The notes under the pieces are model-generated. The model was not told the DNA's origin. It ran no database searches and saw only the letters and a program-made list of their open reading frames with translations. A stretch of DNA of 64,000 bases from Candidatus Neomicrothrix sp. UBA814. GTDB taxonomy: Bacteria; Actinomycetota; Acidimicrobiia; Acidimicrobiales; Poriferisodalaceae. Shown here in pieces: positions 1 to 7,754 of the stretch. Position 1 is the stretch's first letter. Every line of letters starts with the position of its first letter. Where the stretch lies: contig DBIA01000035.1 of NCBI GenBank assembly GCA_002296525.1, positions 161,601 through 225,600 on the forward strand. The letters are read 5' to 3'. Made by a program: the position numbers and the translations under genes.

Positions 1-1
1 A

Positions 2-547
2 AGACGTTTACTCTGTTCTGCGCTACCGCCAAGGAAGCAAGCGCTGATGCTCAAAGGCTGGGAGATAGCGATTGATAAGACGGGCGCCTATATCTACTCA
101 CGGACGCTCTTGGGGCTAGCCGCATTCCTTGTCCATTGGTTGCTGTTCGCGTTGCTCGGGGTCCCTTCTCCTGTCCCATTAGCGTTATGGGTAGGGATTA
201 TGTCTCAGTTTGTGCCGGTAGCTGGCACCTACCTTGCGGGCATCCTCCCAATCTTGATCGCGCTCCTACACCAACCGATTAGTGCCTTGTGGGTGCTAAT
301 AGCGATAGTCGTCTACCAGCAGCTTGAGAATTACTTATTCGCTCCCCGCATCACTTCTCAAACGATGAATATTCACCCAGCGGTGGCATTCGGTACAGTC
401 ATCTTGGGGGCGGCTCTCCTCGGCGTTGTGGGAACTCTTTTAGCGGTTCCGGTAGCAGCTACTGTTCAGGCGTTCGTCTCTACCTATGTCAGGCGCCACG
501 AGCTAATCGAATCAGAGCTGTTAGAGGACACTGAATTCGAGGAATAG
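2..547 (+). CDS. AI-2E family transporter, C-terminal part (5' end off window)
   Basis: The frame is open from the window edge, so this is the C-terminal half of a longer membrane protein; the first ATG inside is at 47 and is probably internal. It shows four or five hydrophobic segments. The features of the AI-2E/PerM permease family (PF01594) are visible: a GVPSPVPLALWVGIMS helix followed by FVPVAGTYLAGILP, the QQLENYLFAPRI loop, and a final LGVVGTLLAVPVAATVQ helix. Family members are about 350 residues and export small molecules or act as ion antiporters; substrate cannot be assigned. The last ten residues are acidic (ESELLEDTEFEE) and cytosolic. It is followed by a short hairpin and a convergent gene. 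Confidence 0.85.
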   Translation, partial: RRLLCSALPPRKQALMLKGWEIAIDKTGAYIYSRTLLGLAAFLVHWLLFALLGVPSPVPLALWVGIMSQFVPVAGTYLAGILPILIALLHQPISALWVLIAIVVYQQLENYLFAPRITSQTMNIHPAVAFGTVILGAALLGVVGTLLAVPVAATVQAFVSTYVRRHELIESELLEDTEFEE

Positions 548-563
548 CCAGAAATAATTCTGG
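548..563. terminator. hairpin between convergent genes
   Basis: A perfect 6-bp inverted repeat (CCAGAA / TTCTGG) with a 4-base loop begins one base after the transporter stop codon. It is followed by AT-rich sequence but no clean T-tract. It sits between two convergent genes, so a bidirectional terminator is the simplest reading. Confidence 0.4.
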
Positions 564-583
564 TGTTAATAATTCGATGTCCC

Positions 584-1132
584 TCAACTTTCGAAGATGA
601 GTTCCACAGTCGTGATGGCACTTTTCACGCTGTGGATTAAGTAGTCCACAGTTCTCGCGTCAAAGAGGGGCGGGTCCTTAAACTCTAAAACTATTGCGGT
701 CTCCTCAGACCGTTCGACAACAAGAACGCTGAGGGGATCAGATAACGAACGCGCTGAAGCTAAGGCTTCTTCCGCTGAGAGCCGGTGATCGCTTCTCGTG
801 ACCACCTCGGCCACTATCTCGTTCACCTTGGCAAATGGATGAATGCCTTCCGACTGGTAGCCAATTGACCAGGGCTCTTTCTTTGACCGTTCACGCAAGC
901 CACAATCGCGAAGCCGTCGAACTATTTCCCGACTATCAACGCATCGTGCTCCATGTTGTAAAGCTAGAGCATGTTCCTCGGCGTCTATGTCGTAGTGGTC
1001 GCCTTGAAATCCGATTCTTCGTTTGCCCATACCCTGCGCGAATGCATGTAGTTCCCCTAGGGACGAATCTGAGATGAGGTGCCCCCAAAGTTTTCCGCGC
1101 CATGGCCAAGTTGGGGTATCTACCAGGATCAT
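584..1132 (-). CDS. DUF4031 domain protein
   Basis: A 182-residue protein whose N-terminus (MILVDTPTWPWRGKLWGHL, SLGELHAFA, GDHYDI) matches the actinobacterial DUF4031 family, whose function is unknown. The remaining C-terminal part has no motif I recognise. Its ATG overlaps the stop codon of the upstream glycosyltransferase by four bases (ATGA), so the two are translationally coupled. DUF4031 being coupled to a tRNA-glycosyltransferase-like gene is the only functional hint. I see no catalytic signature beyond conserved His and Asp residues in the first 50 positions. Confidence 0.8.
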   Translation of the reverse strand: MILVDTPTWPWRGKLWGHLISDSSLGELHAFAQGMGKRRIGFQGDHYDIDAEEHALALQHGARCVDSREIVRRLRDCGLRERSKKEPWSIGYQSEGIHPFAKVNEIVAEVVTRSDHRLSAEEALASARSLSDPLSVLVVERSEETAIVLEFKDPPLFDARTVDYLIHSVKSAITTVELIFES

Positions 1133-2217
1133 CTGAAAGAACTAATCATTTCGTCGATAAATGAATCGTACCTGGGTGCCACGTTTAGCCAATCAAAGGC
1201 GGCCACGTGCTCTTGGGTCGCACCTCGGTGGGTATGAAGTGCACTTCTGTCGAGAACAAGCTGTGGACGCAGCGCGTCTTCTAGGGAGCCTTCATAGAGA
1301 AGTTCTGAGTGCAATTGACTAGGTACAAGTTCTGGGTAAGCGAGGCGCCTTGGTAGCACTGGTCGTGCTCCAGATGCTATTGCCTCGCTTATGGCGACTC
1401 CGAAAAAATCGTGATGTGCGGTTGACACTACTAAGTCGGATGCGTGCAGTATCGCCTGGTATTCGACCCGGTTTCGTGGGCCGCAGATTGCGAGTCGGTC
1501 ACAAAGATCTCTTTTGAGGCGTTTATGCGCCTTGATGCCACTGCGTTCGACATCGCCTAGAGCGAAGATCTCAAACTGGAAGGCTTCAGAGGCCAGCTTC
1601 AACATCGCGTGAACGAACTCATTGGGTCCCTTGTCATGAGACCACCGGTGATTCCACAAGACTTTCAAACACCCCTCAGTGGTTGCGTTGGTAGTCCCTG
1701 ATGTTTCGATTCCGATGGGAAGCACTCGGATGTCTTCCAACACGACCTCGAGCCTCGCTCCTGCCCCTTTGATGAGATTTTCGATAAACGTAGGGAGTTT
1801 TTGGCGAAGCAATTCGGCATGAAAGCGACTCGCTACAGCTACTCGGTCTGCGCTCATTATTGAAGCCCAATCAGCGATGATGCCTCGGTATGCCTGTCCG
1901 CCTTTCGGTCCGGGCGGATAACCAATTTGGCTTTCATGCATATATAGCAATGTTGGAGGGCGAGGTGTAGCGCGGTCCAATAGGCCAAATACCGTCGCCA
2001 GGTCAATTGGGGTACTGGCTATAAGTGCGTCGACATCCCCAGCAGTTCTGTCAAGTTCGGCAGCGAAGAGCGAAGGTGCAGTTATAAGAGAACGCCGCCA
2101 ACCCGTGTCGGAACCATCTACGACCTTGATTGAATGTTTGCTCCGGGCCTTCCAACCTTCAACCCAACGTCGATGCGAGCCCCGATGCCACGGTTCGAGG
2201 ATAAGCACATTAGCCAC
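1129..2217 (-). CDS. tRNA-queuosine mannosyltransferase-like glycosyltransferase (DUF3524/GTDC1 family)
   Basis: A 362-residue GT-B glycosyltransferase. The N-terminal domain opens with VLILEPWHRGSHRRWVEGW and carries LLYMHESQIGYP, the hallmarks of the DUF3524/GTDC1 family, whose animal member QTMAN adds mannose to queuosine in tRNA-Asp. The C-terminal domain has NHRWSHDKGP, then HHDFFGVAISEAIASG and PRRLAYPEL, typical of nucleotide-sugar binding in GT4-type enzymes. The start is GTG at 2217, with a second GTG at 2208; neither has a clear ribosome-binding site. It heads a two-gene operon with DUF4031. The family assignment is strong. That the bacterial enzyme acts on queuosine tRNA is inference from the animal orthologue. 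Confidence 0.75.
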   Translation of the reverse strand: MANVLILEPWHRGSHRRWVEGWKARSKHSIKVVDGSDTGWRRSLITAPSLFAAELDRTAGDVDALIASTPIDLATVFGLLDRATPRPPTLLYMHESQIGYPPGPKGGQAYRGIIADWASIMSADRVAVASRFHAELLRQKLPTFIENLIKGAGARLEVVLEDIRVLPIGIETSGTTNATTEGCLKVLWNHRWSHDKGPNEFVHAMLKLASEAFQFEIFALGDVERSGIKAHKRLKRDLCDRLAICGPRNRVEYQAILHASDLVVSTAHHDFFGVAISEAIASGARPVLPRRLAYPELVPSQLHSELLYEGSLEDALRPQLVLDRSALHTHRGATQEHVAAFDWLNVAPRYDSFIDEMISSFR

Positions 2218-2218
2218 A

Positions 2219-2248
2219 CAGATGAAGCTACAGGGTGCTTCACATCTG
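2219..2248. repeat. inverted repeat at the glycosyltransferase start
   Basis: CAGATGAAGC (2219-2228) can pair with GCTTCACATCTG (2237-2248): ten base pairs with a two-base bulge and an eight-base loop. It begins two bases from the GTG start of the leftward gene, inside the 58-base divergent region shared with the M23 protease. It could be an operator, or an mRNA hairpin limiting initiation. Confidence 0.4.
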
Positions 2249-2275
2249 GGTGAGAAACCGGCAAACTAGCGGATC

Positions 2276-3604
2276 GTGTTGAAGGTTTCTTTTGTCGCGA
2301 TTTTGGTCTCGTTAGTCATTTGGGTTGGCGATCCCGCGTTAGCGGTCAAAGTGGAATCGGTCGGAGTCGCGTCGATCTACGGTCAGCCAGACCCGTCCGC
2401 GATAGCTCCGGGGGCCGGAGCCATGACTTCGCGACCCGACGGCCTGGGGTATTGGATAGCAACAACCGAGGGTGTAGTTGTGGAATTTGGGCAAGCGCAA
2501 CACTACGGCGATATGAAGGGCACGGCACTGAACAAGCCGATAGTCGGGATGGTTGCTACGTCAACAGGCCGGGGTTACTGGCTAGTCGCTAGCGATGGCG
2601 GAATATTCTCATTTGGGGATGCCACTTTTTACGGTTCTACGGGAGCTCTGACCCTGAATAGTCCAATCGTCGGGATGACGGCGACACACACAGGCGCCGG
2701 TTATTGGCTCGTTGCGGCTGATGGAGGAGTCTTCTCCTACGGCGATGCCACCTTTTACGGTTCTACAGGAGCCATCAAACTAAACCGGCCGATCGTGGCA
2801 ATGCTTTCAACCAAAACAAGTCAGGGTTACTGGCTCCTGGCAGACGACGGAGGCATTTTTACCTTTGGCGACGCTCATTTTCACGGTTCTGGGCCCGGAC
2901 GGGGATTTAGTGAGTCTTTCGCAGGATTAATCCCGACTCTGGACGGAAGTGGTTACGCGTTAGTTCATACCAACGGCACGGTTACTCCTTTTGGGGCTTC
3001 TTCTCTTAGCGGAGCTTCAGCGTGTGATCCATGGCCCGTCACCGACATGTCCATAGCCGGAGAAGGCGCTGTCGTGTTGCGCACCCCTAATGTCGTACCT
3101 CACGAAGCGCCGTCGAAGTATTCGGCTCAAATGGATGCGCGTTACCTTGAGAGCTTTATTTTCCACACACAAAGCTGCCAGATTGATGTTCCTTTACAGC
3201 CGATGTCGCTCCTAGCGCCGCTTGCGGAGCCCGTGACAACCTCGTCTTATGGGTGGCGCAGGCATCCAATATGGGGAGAAATTTCGATGCACCGTGGGAT
3301 CGACTTTATTGGCCCTAACCGAACGTCAGGAGGAGCTGCTTTGGCGGTTCGCTCAGGAACGGTTATAGCTGTTGTTGATTTGGTGGCGTATGGCAAAACC
3401 GTTGTTGTTGATCATGGGGATCAGGTGGCAACTATTTATGGGCACCTGAAGGAGTCGCTCGTGAATGTCGGAGCTGCAGTAGAGCGAGGAGAGCCACTTG
3501 GTTGGGTTGGCTCCACCGGCTTATCAACCGGCGCCCACCTGCACTTTGAACTGCGCGTGCAGGGTAAGGCCGTCGATCCGGGCCCCTATTTGGTGCTGCC
3601 TTAA
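2276..3604 (+). CDS. secreted M23 (LytM) peptidase with five propeller-type repeats
   Basis: A 442-residue secreted protein. Residues 1-23 form a signal peptide ending in ALA. Residues 58-225 hold four exact-length repeats of 42 residues (GYWLVASDGG, SFGDATFYGS, LNSPIVGM pattern) and a fifth, decayed copy follows. From about residue 300 to the end is a peptidase M23 domain with H339-x3-D343 (HRGID) and the H421-L-H423 motif, so the zinc site is intact. M23 enzymes cut peptidoglycan cross-links or bind and activate other hydrolases. The repeats probably fold as a beta-propeller acting as a cell-wall or glycan-binding platform; that is inference. The start is GTG without a clear ribosome-binding site. 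Two 20-base near-identical DNA tracts at 2627 and 2753, 126 bases apart, show recent repeat duplication. Confidence 0.85.
   Translation: MLKVSFVAILVSLVIWVGDPALAVKVESVGVASIYGQPDPSAIAPGAGAMTSRPDGLGYWIATTEGVVVEFGQAQHYGDMKGTALNKPIVGMVATSTGRGYWLVASDGGIFSFGDATFYGSTGALTLNSPIVGMTATHTGAGYWLVAADGGVFSYGDATFYGSTGAIKLNRPIVAMLSTKTSQGYWLLADDGGIFTFGDAHFHGSGPGRGFSESFAGLIPTLDGSGYALVHTNGTVTPFGASSLSGASACDPWPVTDMSIAGEGAVVLRTPNVVPHEAPSKYSAQMDARYLESFIFHTQSCQIDVPLQPMSLLAPLAEPVTTSSYGWRRHPIWGEISMHRGIDFIGPNRTSGGAALAVRSGTVIAVVDLVAYGKTVVVDHGDQVATIYGHLKESLVNVGAAVERGEPLGWVGSTGLSTGAHLHFELRVQGKAVDPGPYLVLP
2447..2950 (+). repeat. four 42-residue (126-bp) tandem coding repeats
   Basis: Units begin at each GYW codon triplet: residues 58, 100, 142 and 184 of the M23 protein. 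Repeats two and three are nearly identical in the FGDATFYGSTGA segment at DNA level as well as protein level. A fifth, partial unit (GYALV...FGASSLSG) follows to about 3040. Confidence 0.9.
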
Positions 3605-3611
3605 AAGCTTT

Positions 3612-4289
3612 CTAAAACACTTCCAGGTGCTCGAGAACAGCATCGATAAACCCGAAGTTTTTTGGCGTGGCGAAGTGGTCGCAACCTTTTAGGACCGAGA
3701 GACTGGAGTTTGGCAGAGCTTCGACGAGCGGGTCAGCGGGACCTGCGAAATCCTCCGTTCCTAATACGACTCTCACAGGGTGGGCAATTAAGGCAAATTC
3801 TTCCTGCCCTAATGGATAGTGCTTACGTCGCATGAACGCTGCAAGTGCTGCGCCATCTTGGTTTGGTTCTGCTGCGTAGCGCGCAAAGGTTTGGGCGTGG
3901 ACATCATCTTGATCAGCGTCGCCTTGAACACCTTTGGCTATCCGTTCGGCTTGAGCTTCGTCCCGTTCAAACAGATTTCGACCCACGCCGGCAACTACGA
4001 GTTTCCCGAACTTATCGGGAGCAATCGCAGCCATGCAAAGCAAGGTCCTAGCGCCCATCGAAAATCCGACTCCATCGACTTGCCCTGCGGGGAGTCGTGA
4101 CACCAAATCTTGTTCCATGTCTGCGTAAAGTTCGGGCTCGTGGTGTTTCTCCGCTGAGCCATGGCCCGGAAGGTCCCACGCGATGACCTCGCGGCCAGCA
4201 TCATTCAGGAGTTCGATGATGCCGGTGGGATTCCAGGTGGATTCAACAGAGCCTGTAAAACCATGGAGAAGTAAAACGGGATTAGACAT
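3612..4289 (-). CDS. alpha/beta hydrolase (MenH/BioH-like)
   Basis: A 225-residue alpha/beta hydrolase. The oxyanion-hole motif LLHGFTGS is at residues 7-14. The nucleophile elbow GFSMG places Ser at residue 77. The acid (GTEDFAGP) and the histidine (GCDHFATP) lie near the C-terminus in the expected order. The sequence most resembles the short MenH-like group, but no menaquinone genes are nearby, so the substrate is unknown. It converges with the M23 gene, with seven bases between stops, and diverges from the AtuA gene. I see no Shine-Dalgarno sequence and no TAnnnT box at a useful distance, so the start is less certain than the gene. Confidence 0.75.
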   Translation of the reverse strand: MSNPVLLLHGFTGSVESTWNPTGIIELLNDAGREVIAWDLPGHGSAEKHHEPELYADMEQDLVSRLPAGQVDGVGFSMGARTLLCMAAIAPDKFGKLVVAGVGRNLFERDEAQAERIAKGVQGDADQDDVHAQTFARYAAEPNQDGAALAAFMRRKHYPLGQEEFALIAHPVRVVLGTEDFAGPADPLVEALPNSSLSVLKGCDHFATPKNFGFIDAVLEHLEVF

Positions 4290-4327
4290 CTAACAATTCT
4301 GTCAGAGGCGCAAACTTTTCGCGGCCC

Positions 4328-4350
4328 CGCTTTCCCTAGAAGAGGGAGCG
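4328..4350. repeat. bulged inverted repeat in divergent promoter region
   Basis: CGCT-TT-CCCT, a five-base loop, then AGGG-AGCG: eight base pairs with a two-base bulge. It is centred between the alpha/beta hydrolase and the AtuA gene, about 40 bases from the first start codon and 50 from the second. It is a candidate operator; the remaining part of the 108-base gap shows only the AtuA ribosome-binding site. Confidence 0.35.
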
Positions 4351-4397
4351 CGAATTCGATTACCGTACAAGGCACTTGTTCGGAAAGAAGGAGAAGA

Positions 4398-6170
4398 ATG
4401 GCGCCCTCCACCAGCGACGCTATCCGTATTGCAAATTGCAGCGGGTTTTTCGGCGACCGACTATCGGCTGCAAGAGAAATGGTTCAAGGCGGACCCATCG
4501 ATGCTCTCACCGGTGATTGGTTGGCGGAGTTAACGATGCTCATTCTTTCGAGAATTCAGGCGAAGGCCCCAGGAGCTGGATACGCGCGGACCTTTGTCAC
4601 CCAAATGGAAGAAGTGATGGGTGAATGCTTGGACAAAAACATCAAAGTTGTTTCCAATGCGGGAGGCTTAAACCCGCAGGGTTGTGCTGACGCTGTACAA
4701 GAAATCGCAGATCGACTCGGCTTGAACCCAAGCATTGCCTATGTCGCTGGAGATGATCTTGCCCCCCGGCTGAGGGAGCTGATCGAAGCTGGAAATGACT
4801 TTTCTCACCTTGATACTGGTGAGTCCTTAGGAGAGCTTGCTGACCGAATCGTTACTGCAAACGCATATATCGGATGCTGGGGAATTGTCGAAGCCCTTAA
4901 TCAAGGCGCTGACATTGTGGTGACAGGAAGAGCTACTGATGCTGCGGTAGTTGCAGGTCCCGCGGCGTGGTATCACGGGTGGCAACGAGACGATTGGGAT
5001 GCTCTAGCTGGCGCAATCGTTGCCGGTCACGTTATTGAGTGTGGGGGACAGGCCACAGGAGGGAATTACTCTTTTTTCACTGAGATTGAGGATCTCACCT
5101 ATCCGGGTTTTCCGTGGGCTGATGTTTATTCTGATGGCAGCTCGGTGATTGGCAAACACGACGGTACAGGGGGCGAAGTTTCTATTGGAACCGTAACCTC
5201 GCAGCTGCTTTATGAGATCCAAAGCGAGCGTTACTTCAACCCAGATGTCGTGAGCCGTTTCGACACCATCCAATTAGAAGAATTGGAACCAGACCGGGTA
5301 AAGATCTCGGGTACGCGAGGTGAACCTGCACCCAAGCAGCTAAAGGTAGCTATGAACTACCAAGGCGGTTTTCGTAATCAGATTTCTATTGGTCTGACAG
5401 GACTAGATATTGAAGCAAAAGCAGAACTTATAGAGCGCCAGTTTTGGAATGCCTGTCCTTATGGGCCAGAGGACTACGAGTCGGTGGTTCGTAAGTATCT
5501 GCCCACGCACAAAGTGAATCCGGATACCAACGAGGAAGCGGTGGCTGTATACAAAATCATCGTCAAGGATCCGGATGAACGAAAAGTGGGTAGAGCATTT
5601 TCAAATGCCGGAACCGAAATCGGATTGTGTTCAATCCCTGGCATGTTTGGAACTGGGGGAGGCCCAGGTCCCGGTCAGCCATTTGGTGTGTACTGGCCGG
5701 CGCTTATTGATTCGGAGTTGGTGCCAATGGAGGTTGTCGTCGACGGAAAGTTAAGCGTTGTTGACAATACTCCCCATTCGAATTCTGAGGAGATAGCGGC
5801 TTCAGCGCCCGAAGTGCTGGATGTGGTTTCAGGCCCCACGCAGCTTGCGCCCTTGGGGGCACTATTTGGAACTCGGTCTGGGGATAAAGGCCCTAACGCA
5901 AACCTGGGAATTTTCGCGCGGACGCCAGAAGCCTTTGCTTGGCTCAGTAGCTACCTATCGATCAACAAGCTAAAGGAATTGATGCCCGAGGCGGAGGAAC
6001 GAAAGATCGATAGATACGATCTGCCAAATCTCTTAAGTCTCAACTTTATTTTTCACGGGTTATTGGAGGAAGGTGTGGCAGCCTCGACTCGGCAAGACCC
6101 TCAAGCGAAGGCCCTTGGTGAGTATCTGCGAGCTAAAGTTGTGGAGATTCCAAAAAATCTTATGACCTAA
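4398..6170 (+). CDS. AtuA family protein (DUF1446), acyclic-terpene-utilization type
   Basis: A 590-residue protein with two parts. The first 450 residues match the DUF1446/AtuA domain: RIANCSGFFGDRLSAA, a GDWLAELTM stretch, SNAGGLNPQGCA and VTGRATDAAVV. The C-terminal 110 residues (LGALFGTRSGDKGPNANLGI) match the small AtuA-like ferredoxin-fold domain often fused to it. In Pseudomonas, AtuA is required for citronellol and geraniol degradation, though its reaction is not settled. Homologues in actinobacteria lie among acyl-CoA catabolism genes, as here. An AAGGAG ribosome-binding site lies about six bases before the ATG. It ends three bases from the convergent FAH gene. Confidence 0.85.
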   Translation: MAPSTSDAIRIANCSGFFGDRLSAAREMVQGGPIDALTGDWLAELTMLILSRIQAKAPGAGYARTFVTQMEEVMGECLDKNIKVVSNAGGLNPQGCADAVQEIADRLGLNPSIAYVAGDDLAPRLRELIEAGNDFSHLDTGESLGELADRIVTANAYIGCWGIVEALNQGADIVVTGRATDAAVVAGPAAWYHGWQRDDWDALAGAIVAGHVIECGGQATGGNYSFFTEIEDLTYPGFPWADVYSDGSSVIGKHDGTGGEVSIGTVTSQLLYEIQSERYFNPDVVSRFDTIQLEELEPDRVKISGTRGEPAPKQLKVAMNYQGGFRNQISIGLTGLDIEAKAELIERQFWNACPYGPEDYESVVRKYLPTHKVNPDTNEEAVAVYKIIVKDPDERKVGRAFSNAGTEIGLCSIPGMFGTGGGPGPGQPFGVYWPALIDSELVPMEVVVDGKLSVVDNTPHSNSEEIAASAPEVLDVVSGPTQLAPLGALFGTRSGDKGPNANLGIFARTPEAFAWLSSYLSINKLKELMPEAEERKIDRYDLPNLLSLNFIFHGLLEEGVAASTRQDPQAKALGEYLRAKVVEIPKNLMT

Positions 6171-6173
6171 TAG

Positions 6174-7016
6174 TTAGATCAACTGAGTATCGGGTTCCGA
6201 AATAAACGAGTTGGTGAGGGTTCCAATCCCTTCAATGGAGATTGACACCTCGTCTCCTACTTTCAACATCTTGGGAGGGTCCCAATACAAGCCGACGCCA
6301 GCCGGGGTGCCGGTAGCTATTACGGTGCCTGGGTCAAGCGTGAATGCCGACGAGAGGTGATGGACAATATCGAAACAGTCGAAAATCAGGTCGTCTGTGC
6401 TCGAGTCTTGTCTAATTTCGCCGTTAACTCGGGTCGTCAATTGCCGGTTATGCGGATCGAAAGCGTCGCCAGTAACCATCCAAGGCCCCATCGGCCCGTG
6501 GGTATCCCACGACTTGCCCATCAGCATTGTGGGGCTAGCGCGCTGCCAGTCTCTGACACTGACGTCGTTCATGATTGTGTAGCCGGCAATAACCTCGGTA
6601 GCTCGATCTCGGGGCACGTGCCGGCAGCGCTTTCCGATGACTATGGCTAGTTCGCCTTCGTAGTCGACCTTTTCTGAGGCAATGCTAGGAATATGTACGC
6701 CAGCGCCGGGACCCACCACGCAGTTGTGATGCTTAGTAAAAATAACGGGCGTGGTTGGCACCTCTCTGCCGCCTTCTTCTGCGTGTGCGCGGTAGTTCAA
6801 ACCCACGGCAAGAATTGCCGGAGGGGCTCCGACAGGAGCCAATAATTGTGCTTCGGAAATAGGTGTTGGTTCCCCGGTAGCGAGGCCCTCAAGGCTTACT
6901 CCAGAAGCGAGGAGCTCTGGCAGATCCTGATGCTCCGTATCGATATCCCTGAGTTCTTCACCCACGACCGAAGCGATACGAACAGAATTTCTGACAAGAT
7001 GTCTAGCTATAAACAT
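6174..7016 (-). CDS. fumarylacetoacetate hydrolase family protein
   Basis: A 280-residue FAH-family enzyme. The metal-binding core is present: VDYEGELAIVIGKRC supplies the conserved acidic residues, followed by GYTIMNDVSVRDWQ, GKSWDTHGPMGPW and the C-terminal TGTPAGVG loop. Family members hydrolyse or decarboxylate 2-oxo or 2,4-diketo acids; acylpyruvase, or 2-hydroxyhepta-2,4-diene-1,7-dioate isomerase activity is typical of this length. The exact substrate is not readable. The ATG has no Shine-Dalgarno sequence, but a TATGGT box ends six bases upstream, suggesting a leaderless mRNA. The neighbours (AtuA, enoyl-CoA hydratase) suggest carboxylic acid catabolism. Confidence 0.85.
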   Translation of the reverse strand: MFIARHLVRNSVRIASVVGEELRDIDTEHQDLPELLASGVSLEGLATGEPTPISEAQLLAPVGAPPAILAVGLNYRAHAEEGGREVPTTPVIFTKHHNCVVGPGAGVHIPSIASEKVDYEGELAIVIGKRCRHVPRDRATEVIAGYTIMNDVSVRDWQRASPTMLMGKSWDTHGPMGPWMVTGDAFDPHNRQLTTRVNGEIRQDSSTDDLIFDCFDIVHHLSSAFTLDPGTVIATGTPAGVGLYWDPPKMLKVGDEVSISIEGIGTLTNSFISEPDTQLI

Positions 7017-7022
7017 GTAGGG

Positions 7023-7028
7023 ACCATA
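7023..7028 (-). promoter_or_regulatory. -10 box TATGGT of the FAH gene
   Basis: On the minus strand TATGGT is followed by six bases and then the ATG at 7016. No Shine-Dalgarno sequence is present. This is the leaderless geometry seen repeatedly in the window. Confidence 0.55.
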
Positions 7029-7174
7029 GCCCCGCTGCGGTGGCTTGAGCGCTCTGGTACAGCAAATGCGAGCTATTTTCTAAGGCCTAGCTCAACGCAA
7101 TCTGTGTCCCAGCTTGTCTTCTTGTCCTTTCGCTTTCACTCTGGCACCCTGGCTTAAAGATTGTTTTCTGTCCG

Positions 7175-7705
7175 ATGATGAGAGAAGAGCGAGTTGCGAT
7201 GCGCGGACCCGAAGTGAGCGTGGACTCAGTCACAGACTCGATTACAGGTTTGCCCGATGGGCGGGTCTTCGCTGTGGTGTTGGAGAGAAAAATCGCGCTT
7301 GCCCGTCGCACGCTTAAACCGATTTCGGTGGTCTATTTTCGGATCGATGACTTCGAGTCGTTTGCCCCGTACATACGCGAGCACGCGATGCGGGCGACCT
7401 CCCGGGTTATCACTAACACTGTGCGCGAATCTGACACAATTTGTGGCCTAGGCGACGGGGAACTAGTAGCGCTTCTCGATGACACTTCCGAAGCGGGCGC
7501 TGTTTGGGCTGCCGATCGAGTGCGGAGGGCGAACGGAGAATCACCTTCACGCGACGTCGTATCGCTCTCAGCGGGCGTTGCTTGCTACCCATCGCACTCT
7601 ATGGATGCAGAGGAGTTACTTGCTGCTGCCGAGTTAGCGTGCGCGCGGGCTCAGGCCCACGGTCCGGGCCGGATCGAAGTAGCGGTCGATGCCGACGACA
7701 TCTGA
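7175..7705 (+). CDS. degenerate GGDEF-domain protein
   Basis: A 176-residue protein made almost entirely of one GGDEF domain. It shows the entry motif DSITGLPDGR, a helix-strand SVVYFRIDDFESF and the terminal VSLSAGVACYPSHSMDAEELL. The signature loop reads GDGEL instead of GGDEF or GGEEF, so diguanylate cyclase activity is unlikely. There is no receiver, PAS or membrane segment. It may bind c-di-GMP or GTP as a receptor, or be a relic. Alternative starts exist: ATG at 7175, ATG at 7178, and ATG at 7199 preceded by purine-rich GAGAGAAGAG. It diverges from FAH across a 158-base gap in which I see only the FAH -10 box. Confidence 0.75.
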   Translation: MMREERVAMRGPEVSVDSVTDSITGLPDGRVFAVVLERKIALARRTLKPISVVYFRIDDFESFAPYIREHAMRATSRVITNTVRESDTICGLGDGELVALLDDTSEAGAVWAADRVRRANGESPSRDVVSLSAGVACYPSHSMDAEELLAAAELACARAQAHGPGRIEVAVDADDI

Positions 7706-7754
7706 TTGGTTCTAGCTCTACGACTAAGGTGGAGCTGCGCCGGAGTAAAAAACT

